DNA of 5,951 bases, from positions 1 to 5,951 of the forward strand of contig RFJM01000278.1 of NCBI GenBank assembly GCA_003694905.1, written 5' to 3'. The notes under the pieces are model-generated. The model was not told the origin of the DNA. It saw only the letters and a list, made by a program, of their open reading frames with translations, and searched no databases. A program made the translations under genes and the position numbers. Shown here piece by piece: positions 1-5,951 of this stretch. This DNA comes from Caldilineae bacterium (GTDB lineage Bacteria; Chloroflexota; Anaerolineae; J102). Numbering within the stretch: the first letter of the stretch is position 1; each line of letters opens with the position of its first letter.

Positions 1-948
1 CAGACCCAGGTCGCCACGGTCATACCGTACTACCGGCGCTTCATGGCCCGCTTCCCCACGGTTGAGGCCCTGGCCGCGGCCACAGTCGATGAGGTGCTGA
101 AGGCATGGGAGGGTCTGGGCTATTATCGGCGCGCCCACCATCTCCATCGCGCCGCGCAGATGGTGGTACGAGAGTACGGGGGTCGCATCCCAGACAGCGA
201 AGAGGACCTGCGCAGGCTGCCCGGCGTGGGCCGATATACGGCCGCGGCCATTCTCTCGCTGGCTTTCGGCCGCCGCGCGGCAGTGCTCGACGGGAACGTG
301 CGGCGAGTGCTGGCACGGTTATACGACCTGGAGGCGAGCATCGACGATCCCGCCACGGAGCAGTGGTTGTGGCAAACCGCGTCCGAGCTGGTCGATCCCG
401 AGCGGCCGGGCCCCTTCAACGAAGCAATGATGGAGCTGGGTGCCACCATCTGTGTACCGCGGACACCAGCGTGTAGCCGCTGCCCCCTGCGGACTCACTG
501 CCTGGCCCAAGCGCGCGGCACCCAGTATGAGCGGCCCGTGCGCGCGACCCGGCGCCGGGTCCCCCACTATGACGTAGTGGCCGGGGTGGTCCGACACCGT
601 AGCCAACCCCAGCGGTTTCTCATCGCCCGCCGGCCGGACGAGGGGATGCTGGGCGGCTTGTGGGAGTTTCCGGGTGGCAAGATCGAGAAGGGCGAGAGCG
701 CACCCGCAGCGCTGCATCGCGAGCTGCAGGAGGAGTTGGGGATCGAGGTGGAGGTGGGGGACCATGTGACCAGCATCGACCATGCCTACACGCATTTTCG
801 CATCACGTTGCATGCCTATCACGCCCGGCATGTGCGAGGCGAACCTCAATGTCTGGGGGTGGCAGACTGGCGCTGGGTCACCAGAGAGGAGCTCGGGGAC
901 TATGCCTTTGCCCGCACCGACCGCAAGATCATCGCCGCGCTGGGCTGA
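1..948 (+). CDS. mutY: A/G-specific adenine glycosylase MutY with an intact C-terminal Nudix box (5' end outside window)
   Basis: This DNA repair glycosylase removes adenine mispaired with 8-oxoguanine. The frame is open from base 1 (QTQVATVIPYY, the family's MLQQTQV region), so about 41 residues, including the catalytic Glu (E37 in E. coli), lie outside; the ATG at 43 is internal. Visible residue n matches E. coli n+41 through the Fe-S cluster. Seen: helix-hairpin-helix LPGVGRYTAAAI (73-84), catalytic Asp in VLDGNV (D97, equal to D138), and cluster cysteines 151, 158, 161 and 167 spaced C-x6-C-x2-C-x5-C, equal to C192/199/202/208. The C-terminal MutT-like domain (about 175-315) has H-A-Y-T-H at 261-265, comparable to the FSH loop that reads 8-oxoG. 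It also has a full Nudix box at 226-248 (bases 676-744), with REL-x-EE-x-GI; that box is degenerate in E. coli MutY. Total length of about 356 residues is normal for MutY, so this is not an added domain. The stop is TGA at 946-948. The identity is very secure; hydrolase activity is inferred. Confidence 0.97.
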   Translation, partial: QTQVATVIPYYRRFMARFPTVEALAAATVDEVLKAWEGLGYYRRAHHLHRAAQMVVREYGGRIPDSEEDLRRLPGVGRYTAAAILSLAFGRRAAVLDGNVRRVLARLYDLEASIDDPATEQWLWQTASELVDPERPGPFNEAMMELGATICVPRTPACSRCPLRTHCLAQARGTQYERPVRATRRRVPHYDVVAGVVRHRSQPQRFLIARRPDEGMLGGLWEFPGGKIEKGESAPAALHRELQEELGIEVEVGDHVTSIDHAYTHFRITLHAYHARHVRGEPQCLGVADWRWVTREELGDYAFARTDRKIIAALG

Positions 949-1003
949 GGGCCGGCGAGACCGGGGCCGGGCCACCGCGCCTACCCCGACATCTGCCTGA
1001 CCC
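949..1003. other. Short gap between mutY and the glycosyltransferase gene
   Basis: These 55 GC-rich bases separate two genes read in the same direction. I see no T-run behind a stem, so no intrinsic terminator, and no convincing -35/-10 promoter. An in-frame TGA at 998-1000 lies just upstream of the ATG at 1004 and rules out a longer N-terminus. No Shine-Dalgarno-like purine run sits at the usual distance before that ATG. The simplest reading is co-transcription of both genes. Confidence 0.5.
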
Positions 1004-2116
1004 ATGCGTGTGTACCTGCTCTCCCCCTACCATGCCGGCTCTCACAGGCTCTGGGCCGAGGGCTATGCTCGCGCCAGCCACCACGAGGTACATTTACTGA
1101 CCATGGCGGGTCGCTTCTGGAAGTGGCGCATGCAGGGAGGGGCGCTGGAGTTGGCAGAACAGGTAGAGCAGACATGCCACCGCTACGGCCCGCCCGATGT
1201 CTTGCTGGTGACCGACATGGTGAATCTGCCCGCCCTGTTGGCGCTGGCCCGTCCCCGGCTGGCCAACACCCCCGTGCTCTTCTACGCTCACGAAAACCAG
1301 CTCACCTATCCTCCGCCGCCCGGCGAAAAGCGCGACCTGACCTACGCCATGATCAATACCCTGAGCATGGCCTGTGCCGATGTCATCGCCTTCAACAGCG
1401 CATTTCACCGCCGCAGTTTCTTTGCCGAACTACCCAATCTGCTAAAGCACTTCCCGGATTACAACCACCTGCATCTGGTCCGGGAACTGGAGGCAAAGAG
1501 CGTGGTGCTGCCCGTGGGGCTGGATCTAACCGGGTTGGATCGCCAGCGGCCGCAAGCAAGACGCCAGGGGCCGCTCCATATTCTCTGGAACCAGCGTTGG
1601 GAGTACGACAAGAACCCCGCGGCTTTCTTCCGGGCGCTTTATGCGCTGGAAGAGGATGGATACGATTTTCGCGTCAGCATCGTGGGCGAGAACTTTCGCC
1701 GACAGCCCGCGGAGTTCGAAGAGGCGCGTCATCGCCTGGCCGGACGTATTCGTCATTTCGGCTTTCAGCCCGACCGCAATGCTTACGCCCGCGTGCTCTG
1801 GCAGGCCGACCTGGTGGTATCCACGGCCGTGCATGAGTTCTTCGGCATCAGCATCCTGGAAGCCATCTATTGTGAGTGCTACCCCCTGCTGCCCGCGCGC
1901 TTGAGCTACCCCGAACTGCTTCCTGAACCCGAGCATGACGCGCATCTCTACCGGGATGAAGCGGATCTGCTGGCAAGACTCGAGGCTGCAGCCGGGGACC
2001 CCGCGAGCATCCGCGGCACGAGCCTGCGTCATGTGGCCGCCCGATTTGACTGGCAGCGCCTGGCAAGCCGCTACGACGCGCTGCTGGCGAGTCTCGCCGC
2101 CGGCCAACACCGCTAA
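1004..2116 (+). CDS. GT-B glycosyltransferase of the GTDC1/QTMAN family (putative tRNA-queuosine mannosyltransferase)
   Basis: This 370-residue protein closely resembles animal GTDC1, now called tRNA-queuosine alpha-mannosyltransferase (QTMAN), which uses GDP-mannose to mannosylate queuosine-34 of tRNA-Asp. The N-terminal domain (about 1-165, formerly DUF3524) shows AGSH (11-14), FWKWRMQG (38-45; human has a similar KWHWRA), HENQLTYP (96-103) and ADVIAFNSAFHRRSFF (125-140). The C-terminal GT4-type half (about 188-365) shows WNQRWEYDKNP (195-205), whose R198 and K203 sit where GT-B enzymes bind the donor diphosphate. It also has E278-x7-E286 in EFFGISILE, followed by AIYCECYP. The long variable insert of the human protein between the halves is absent. 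No signal peptide or membrane segment is visible, so it should be cytosolic. The ATG is fixed by an in-frame TGA at 998-1000. Family membership is secure. The substrate in this organism is inferred; another acceptor or sugar is possible. Confidence 0.88.
   Translation: MRVYLLSPYHAGSHRLWAEGYARASHHEVHLLTMAGRFWKWRMQGGALELAEQVEQTCHRYGPPDVLLVTDMVNLPALLALARPRLANTPVLFYAHENQLTYPPPPGEKRDLTYAMINTLSMACADVIAFNSAFHRRSFFAELPNLLKHFPDYNHLHLVRELEAKSVVLPVGLDLTGLDRQRPQARRQGPLHILWNQRWEYDKNPAAFFRALYALEEDGYDFRVSIVGENFRRQPAEFEEARHRLAGRIRHFGFQPDRNAYARVLWQADLVVSTAVHEFFGISILEAIYCECYPLLPARLSYPELLPEPEHDAHLYRDEADLLARLEAAAGDPASIRGTSLRHVAARFDWQRLASRYDALLASLAAGQHR
2113..2116. other. Convergent stop-codon overlap
   Basis: The + strand glycosyltransferase ends with TAA at 2114-2116 and the - strand methyltransferase ends with TAG at 2115-2113, so the two coding regions share four bases tail to tail. 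There is no intergenic space for a dedicated terminator. Each transcript must therefore end inside the opposite gene or be terminated by factor. Confidence 0.9.
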
Positions 2117-2919
2117 GACCGGGGCCTGCGGATGCGCAACCAGGGGAAAGGAGAAACCGGGCGGCGGAACAGGAAGCGGCGCAGGCGGACGCCAGGTCGC
2201 GCGGGGTCATAGAGGATGGTGGGAGCAAAGGCCAGCAGTTCGGGCCAGGTATGGTGATGGTAGAAGGAAGCCATCTGCGGCACGCCCTGCCGGGCATAGT
2301 ATCCGCGGGACCGCTCTCGCGCCGCTTCCACTTGGTGCGGATGATACAGGGGTGAATCGAGGATATGGATCTCGCCGCCCGGCCGCAGAAGCCCAAGCAA
2401 GCGCTGCAGCAGTTCGCTCACATCCGCAAAGTATTGCAGCGAGGCGGCCATGACCACAACATCGCATACAGACGCCGGCAGGCCGTTGTCGAAGACATCG
2501 GCCCAGGCAAAGGCCAGGTTGGCGCACGTCCCGAAGACCCGCGCGGCCTGCTCCAGTTCCACGAGGTTGACATCTATCCCCACCACGAACCCGCGGGTGG
2601 CCAAGGCCAGCCGGTGGCTGAGCCAGCCGTTGCCGCAGCCCAGCTCCAGTATGTCGGCGTGCGCCGCGTGCGCCGCGATGTAGGAGCAAAGCCGCCGGGC
2701 CGATTCCGCCCGCGCGGCCCACTCACGCGCGTGGGGATCCTCGGCCGAGACGGCCGGCAGCCGCGCCACCGCGTCATCGTCGTACAACCGTCTTTCTCGC
2801 TTGCGCACCCGTAGATAGAGAGCAGCCATCTCGGCCGCAGGCTCTGCGCGGCCGAGATGGTAGACGCCGTTGACCTGGGGGTGAGACGAGAGCCAATGCG
2901 GCGGGCCGGCGCTTCTCAT
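2113..2919 (-). CDS. Class I SAM-dependent methyltransferase, substrate unknown
   Basis: This 268-residue protein has the Rossmann-type methyltransferase fold. Motif I is LELGCGNGW (91-99), the SAM-binding glycine loop; the acidic strand-2 end is GIDVN (114-118, D116); the DVVVMAASLQYF segment (153-164) is the usual motif II region; LLRPGGEIHILDSP (177-190) is the post-III strand turn. The tail carries YYHHHTW-like aromatic and His residues (FYHHHTW, 219-225) and ends in a basic stretch. Residues 15-50 (VNGVYHLG onward, then a charged VRKRERRLYDDD stretch) resemble the region that follows a CPxC zinc ribbon in related methyltransferases, but no such ribbon is present here. No signal peptide or membrane helix is seen. 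The ATG overlaps the GH57 stop (ATGA, 2916-2919), which supports this start; M31 (ATG at 2829-2827) is the main alternative. The fold is certain, and the substrate cannot be read from the sequence. Confidence 0.88.
   Translation of the reverse strand: MRSAGPPHWLSSHPQVNGVYHLGRAEPAAEMAALYLRVRKRERRLYDDDAVARLPAVSAEDPHAREWAARAESARRLCSYIAAHAAHADILELGCGNGWLSHRLALATRGFVVGIDVNLVELEQAARVFGTCANLAFAWADVFDNGLPASVCDVVVMAASLQYFADVSELLQRLLGLLRPGGEIHILDSPLYHPHQVEAARERSRGYYARQGVPQMASFYHHHTWPELLAFAPTILYDPARPGVRLRRFLFRRPVSPFPWLRIRRPRS
2826..2860. repeat. Perfect 13-bp inverted repeat with a 9-base loop
   Basis: CCATCTCGGCCGC at 2826-2838 is matched exactly by its reverse complement at 2848-2860, with nine bases between the arms. 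It lies within the methyltransferase gene, about 60-95 bases after the start, and encodes residues around HLGRAEPAAEM. In the mRNA it would form a strong GC-rich hairpin whose second arm contains the alternative start M31 (ATG at 2829-2827). There is no T-run after it on either strand, so it does not look like an intrinsic terminator. Confidence 0.75.
2916..2919 (-). promoter_or_regulatory. ATGA stop/start overlap between GH57 and methyltransferase genes
   Basis: On the - strand the GH57 stop TGA (2918-2916) and the methyltransferase start ATG (2919-2917) share bases in the classic ATGA arrangement. The 20 bases upstream of the ATG contain no purine-rich ribosome binding site; they read as a pyrimidine-rich tract. 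Initiation of the methyltransferase therefore probably depends on ribosomes finishing the GH57 frame, which implies one transcript and translational coupling. Confidence 0.8.
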
Positions 2920-5900
2920 TGGCCGGGCAGGAAGGGGAGCTGGGCAAAATCGTCCGGCGAAAGGGCATCGAAGTCGCGCGTGCTGACGGCCTGGGGCGTG
3001 AAAGCGCTGAGGGCCTCTTCCTGGGTGGGTGAGAAGTCTGCCGGATAAGCCACATCGATGATGCGGGTGTGGGTGGTGCTGTTAGGGGGTGCGCCGCCCA
3101 ACCGCCATTGCTCCGCCCGTACGTTGACGTCCCGCACCCGCCAGACGCCGCTCGCGGGATACCCCTCCTGGCTGAGGACGACGCCCAGATAGCGCCACTG
3201 ATGGGGATCCAGTTGGGCCGGCGTCAGGCCCAGGGCATCGGCCAGGGTCTGCTTGGGCACCCGGATGGTGATTCTGCGCTGGCCCGGATCGCTGACGATG
3301 TTGAGGGTGGAGGCGTCGCCGATCTGCCTGGGGGTGGACTCCCCCGCGGCGGGCGGGCCGTAGAGGCCTGGGGTCCAACCCTCGGCCCAGACCGCGAACT
3401 CCCAGGCGTTCTCCTCGGGCGCGGCTGCGTTCCGCCCCGGCAAGAGCTTGCGCTCGCCGCCTTCGATCGCATCGATGTACACATCGAGAGCATGGATGCC
3501 CATGCCGTTGGGCGCGCCCCAGTCGTTGTTGAGCGGACCGGCAAAGGTGAAGCGGAAGATGAGGTTGGTCTCGTCTTCGGCGACCGAGAATTCGGTCAGA
3601 TCGTAGGATCTGGCGGCGAAGACGCTGTCTTTGGGATAGACATAGCTGCCGGGACCGTGATCATCGCCGGTGGGGTCGAGCACGGTGAGGATGGGCGTGG
3701 TGAGACCCAGGTCGGGTACAATGAGCTCGGCCGGCCCGGCGTCCGGCGCCACCTGAATGTCGCGCGCCAGTCCCTCGCTGACCACGACACGTAGTTTCAT
3801 ACGGTCGCCGGCAGCAGGCTTGCCGTATACTTCGTAAGGAATGGCCAGCTCGATTCCGGAGTCGGCTACCGCGAAGGGCAGCGTCTCGGAACTCTCTACG
3901 TATTGGCCGCCGGCGTCGGGAGTGAACAGGGTTGCCTGAGCGCGGTCGCCCTCTATGCTCACCTCCACCACGAGATTGGCGGGGAAACCCAGCAGGGACT
4001 GCTCGCTGTCGTTCAATACCGAGACGCGACTGAAGGGTTGTTCACCGGTGGCTCCCGGTCGGGTGAGATAGAAGCCCACGCGCACCTCCTCGGCGACGGT
4101 GCTCCAGGGCCGCCTGGCCTGGACGCGCAGGTATATGTTCTCCTTGTCGAAACCGTAGCCGATCTGGGCCAACACCTGTTCGGGCGTGGCCTGCACCCCA
4201 CCCTCGATGTCGTAGAAGCCCCCTGCATCCCATTCGCCCGCGGTGGCCACGCCGTCCAGGGTGGGGCTGATGAGACCGGAGGCGCCGGCCGTGGGCGCCT
4301 GGGTACGCTGGGGGATGATGGGGACTTTGAGGAAGGTGGGGACCGGTACATCGGCGGCCTGGTAGACACGCATGAGGGTGCGCCGGAATTGCTCGTCGAA
4401 AGCGAGATCATCGCCGCTGTTCTGGTCCGCACCATACCACCAGAACCAGTCGCTGCCCTCTGCGGTGTACATGGCGTCCCACATCTCGGCGCGGGTGGCC
4501 TCGTCCACCCTGTTCTGCTTGAGCTGCAGGAAGTTGCGCACACGGCCCAGATACTCCCAGGCCCGGTTCTCCTCTTCTTCGCCGATCCAGGTGAGGTAGT
4601 CGGGGCTGACCCAGCTCCCCGGCCAGAGGTGGTCGAGCCGTGGCTGATCGGGAAAACGGGCGATAAACTCGGAGGGAGTGATGGTGCGAATGGTGCCTTT
4701 GGCCTGCTCTTCCTCGAGCAAACGGTAGAGGCTGTTCAGGAACTCTTTGCCGTCGTTGGGGTAGTGTTCCCAGGCGTTTTCGCCATCGAGGATGACGCTG
4801 ACGAGATGGGGACCGGTGGCGCCGCTCTCTTGCAGGCGTTCGCGGATGGCCAGGATGCGCTGGATGAAGTCCAGGGCAGCCACGGTACCGGGAGTTCCGC
4901 TGTAGGTAAAGCCGACCTTGTCGCTGATCACCTTATCTCGGAAGACGACGTACATCTGGTGGTTGCGGCTGCTGACGATGTAGGGCCGATAGAGGAGGTC
5001 AGGATCGCGAACGGTTTCCGTGGTGTCGCGGCCGAACCCCGTCATGCCCAGGCTGCGGGCCAGCACTTCTTCGTCGGTAGCCATCCAGAGGATGCCCTCC
5101 TTGGCCACCATGTTGACGATCTCTTGCGCGACGGCACCTTCCGCAGGCCACATACCCTGGGGCGAGCGGCCGAATGTCTGCCGGTAGTAGTCGACGCCCA
5201 TCTGTACCTGGGCGATGGCATCGAGCGGATAGCTGAAGGTGGCAGGCAGTTCCAGGTCGGGCACCGCGACTCGGGCCAGGTCCGTGCTGAACAGCAAGGG
5301 CAGAATGGGGTGGAAGAAAGGCGTCATGGTGATCTCGATGCGCCCTTCCTCCTGTAGTCTGCGGTGCAGGGGAATGACTTCGGCAACGAGGCGATCGTGC
5401 TCGGCCAGGATGACGGCCTTGTCTTCTTCGGCAAAGTCCCGGCCCTTCGCGACCAATCCGGCCAGTGGTTCTTCGGCCAACCAGTCGGGATCGGTCCAGC
5501 CGAGGTTGAAGAGGACTTGCAAATCCAGCCATGTCTGGGTGTCCCAGTTCTGCCAGTTTGCGCGGTCGTCGGCGATCTCCTGATAGCGCGGGAAGCGGGC
5601 TATGATCTTGGGGTTGATGTCGAAGAAACGGCTCTGAATGAAGGCCTTTTGCTCTTCGGTCAGTTGGTCGGCCGGGATCTGGGTATGAACGTAGTAGAGG
5701 TCACGAGCGCCGGCCACCAGATCCTGAAGCTGGCGTAAGAGGGAGGGGGTGAGGTTGAAGGTTACGCGGATGTCCGGGTAGGCCTCCAGCATGGCGGCCA
5801 TATCGACATAGTCCTTGGCCGCATGCAGACGCACCCAGGGCTTCTGGTAGATGCCGGTCTGCGGGTCCTTGAAATAGGTGGGTTGGTGCTGGTGCCAGAG

Positions 5901-5951
5901 GATGTTGAGATAAAGGGGCTCGGAGACGGCAACCGTCGGGGTGGGGATGGG
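2916..5951 (-). CDS. Glycoside hydrolase family 57, amylopullulanase type, with C-terminal glucodextranase-like module (5' end outside window)
   Basis: This enzyme very likely cleaves alpha-glucans (starch, glycogen or pullulan). There are 1011 visible residues and the frame is open to the right edge. The first in-window start-like codon (GTG at 5834) is internal, because WHQHQP (visible 19-24, bases 5897-5880), the GH57 first signature, and KPWVRLHA lie around or upstream of it. The catalytic part (about 12-540) has GMWPAEG (nucleophile candidate E271, codon 5141-5139), ILDGENAWEHYP (acid/base candidate D389, codon 4787-4785), TPSEF, and the aromatic SDWFWWYGAD (500-509), all as in archaeal amylopullulanases. 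A short Ala/Thr/Pro linker (about 546-562) leads to a beta-rich, CBM9/DOMON-like domain (about 563-744). A glucodextranase C-terminal module follows (about 753-970; DPTGDDHGPGSYVYP, LDVYID). The visible N-terminus, PIPTPT, looks like a linker after an export signal. No C-terminal anchor or SLH repeat is present. Exact specificity is uncertain. Confidence 0.94.
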   Translation of the reverse strand, partial: PIPTPTVAVSEPLYLNILWHQHQPTYFKDPQTGIYQKPWVRLHAAKDYVDMAAMLEAYPDIRVTFNLTPSLLRQLQDLVAGARDLYYVHTQIPADQLTEEQKAFIQSRFFDINPKIIARFPRYQEIADDRANWQNWDTQTWLDLQVLFNLGWTDPDWLAEEPLAGLVAKGRDFAEEDKAVILAEHDRLVAEVIPLHRRLQEEGRIEITMTPFFHPILPLLFSTDLARVAVPDLELPATFSYPLDAIAQVQMGVDYYRQTFGRSPQGMWPAEGAVAQEIVNMVAKEGILWMATDEEVLARSLGMTGFGRDTTETVRDPDLLYRPYIVSSRNHQMYVVFRDKVISDKVGFTYSGTPGTVAALDFIQRILAIRERLQESGATGPHLVSVILDGENAWEHYPNDGKEFLNSLYRLLEEEQAKGTIRTITPSEFIARFPDQPRLDHLWPGSWVSPDYLTWIGEEEENRAWEYLGRVRNFLQLKQNRVDEATRAEMWDAMYTAEGSDWFWWYGADQNSGDDLAFDEQFRRTLMRVYQAADVPVPTFLKVPIIPQRTQAPTAGASGLISPTLDGVATAGEWDAGGFYDIEGGVQATPEQVLAQIGYGFDKENIYLRVQARRPWSTVAEEVRVGFYLTRPGATGEQPFSRVSVLNDSEQSLLGFPANLVVEVSIEGDRAQATLFTPDAGGQYVESSETLPFAVADSGIELAIPYEVYGKPAAGDRMKLRVVVSEGLARDIQVAPDAGPAELIVPDLGLTTPILTVLDPTGDDHGPGSYVYPKDSVFAARSYDLTEFSVAEDETNLIFRFTFAGPLNNDWGAPNGMGIHALDVYIDAIEGGERKLLPGRNAAAPEENAWEFAVWAEGWTPGLYGPPAAGESTPRQIGDASTLNIVSDPGQRRITIRVPKQTLADALGLTPAQLDPHQWRYLGVVLSQEGYPASGVWRVRDVNVRAEQWRLGGAPPNSTTHTRIIDVAYPADFSPTQEEALSAFTPQAVSTRDFDALSPDDFAQLPFLPGQ

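Noticed and set aside
43..45. ATG at 43 as the start of mutY.
   Set aside because: Conserved MutY residues (QTQVATVIPYY) are encoded upstream of it to base 1, so it is an internal methionine.
949..973. GC-rich self-complementary stretch (repeated GGCC and CCGG) after the mutY stop, a possible terminator.
   Set aside because: The best stem is only about four base pairs and is not followed by a T-run. Short GC palindromes are expected in sequence of this composition.
319..1005. Open frame of 228 codons on the - strand, opposite mutY.
   Set aside because: It lies entirely over mutY, whose residues align without gaps to E. coli MutY through the Fe-S cluster. The antisense product is low in recognisable structure and matches no family I know.
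3330..3346. GGGGG/CCCCC inverted repeat inside the GH57 gene.
   Set aside because: Five base pairs with a six-base loop in GC-rich coding sequence is unremarkable, and nothing about its position suggests a function.
3903..5357. Long open frame of 484 codons on the + strand, opposite the GH57 gene.
   Set aside because: The GH57 frame on the other strand has clear catalytic motifs throughout. The antisense frame has no recognisable domain, and long antisense frames are common opposite GC-rich genes with strong codon bias.
1..5951. A defence system, mobile element, CRISPR array or other accessory island.
   Set aside because: All but 55 bases are explained by four genes of known families with intact frames. 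There are no transposase, integrase, nuclease or phage proteins, no direct repeats and no array-like spacing.

Overview
This GC-rich window holds four protein-coding genes and almost no free space. Two genes run rightwards on the + strand and two run leftwards on the - strand. The two pairs converge near position 2115, where their stop codons overlap. Both outermost genes are cut by the window edges. I see no RNA genes, insertion sequences, CRISPR arrays or phage genes.

Plus strand: the 3' part of mutY (A/G-specific adenine glycosylase, base-excision repair of 8-oxoguanine:A mispairs), then after 55 bases a GT-B glycosyltransferase of the GTDC1/QTMAN family (N-terminal domain formerly DUF3524). 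The animal member of that family mannosylates queuosine in tRNA. The MutY C-terminal domain is unusual because it carries a complete Nudix box as well as the MutY-type H-x-Y-T-H loop.

Minus strand: a long glycoside hydrolase of family 57, amylopullulanase type, followed by a carbohydrate-binding-like domain and a glucodextranase-type C-terminal module. It overlaps by ATGA a class I SAM-dependent methyltransferase of unknown substrate. The GH57 frame stays open to the right edge, and its first catalytic motif (WHQHQP) lies upstream of the first possible start codon in the window, so the gene begins outside. A perfect 13-bp inverted repeat lies inside the start of the methyltransferase gene.

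Organism: a free-living, GC-rich bacterium. The amylopullulanase-type GH57 with a glucodextranase C-terminal module, the methyltransferase type and the bacterial GTDC1-like protein together fit Chloroflexota (Anaerolineae-like) best. This is an inference from family resemblance and cannot be proven from the window.

The window reads as compact chromosomal sequence rather than a mobile or defence island. The most promising lead is the possible bacterial queuosine glycosyltransferase; next is the MutY with an apparently catalytic Nudix domain.
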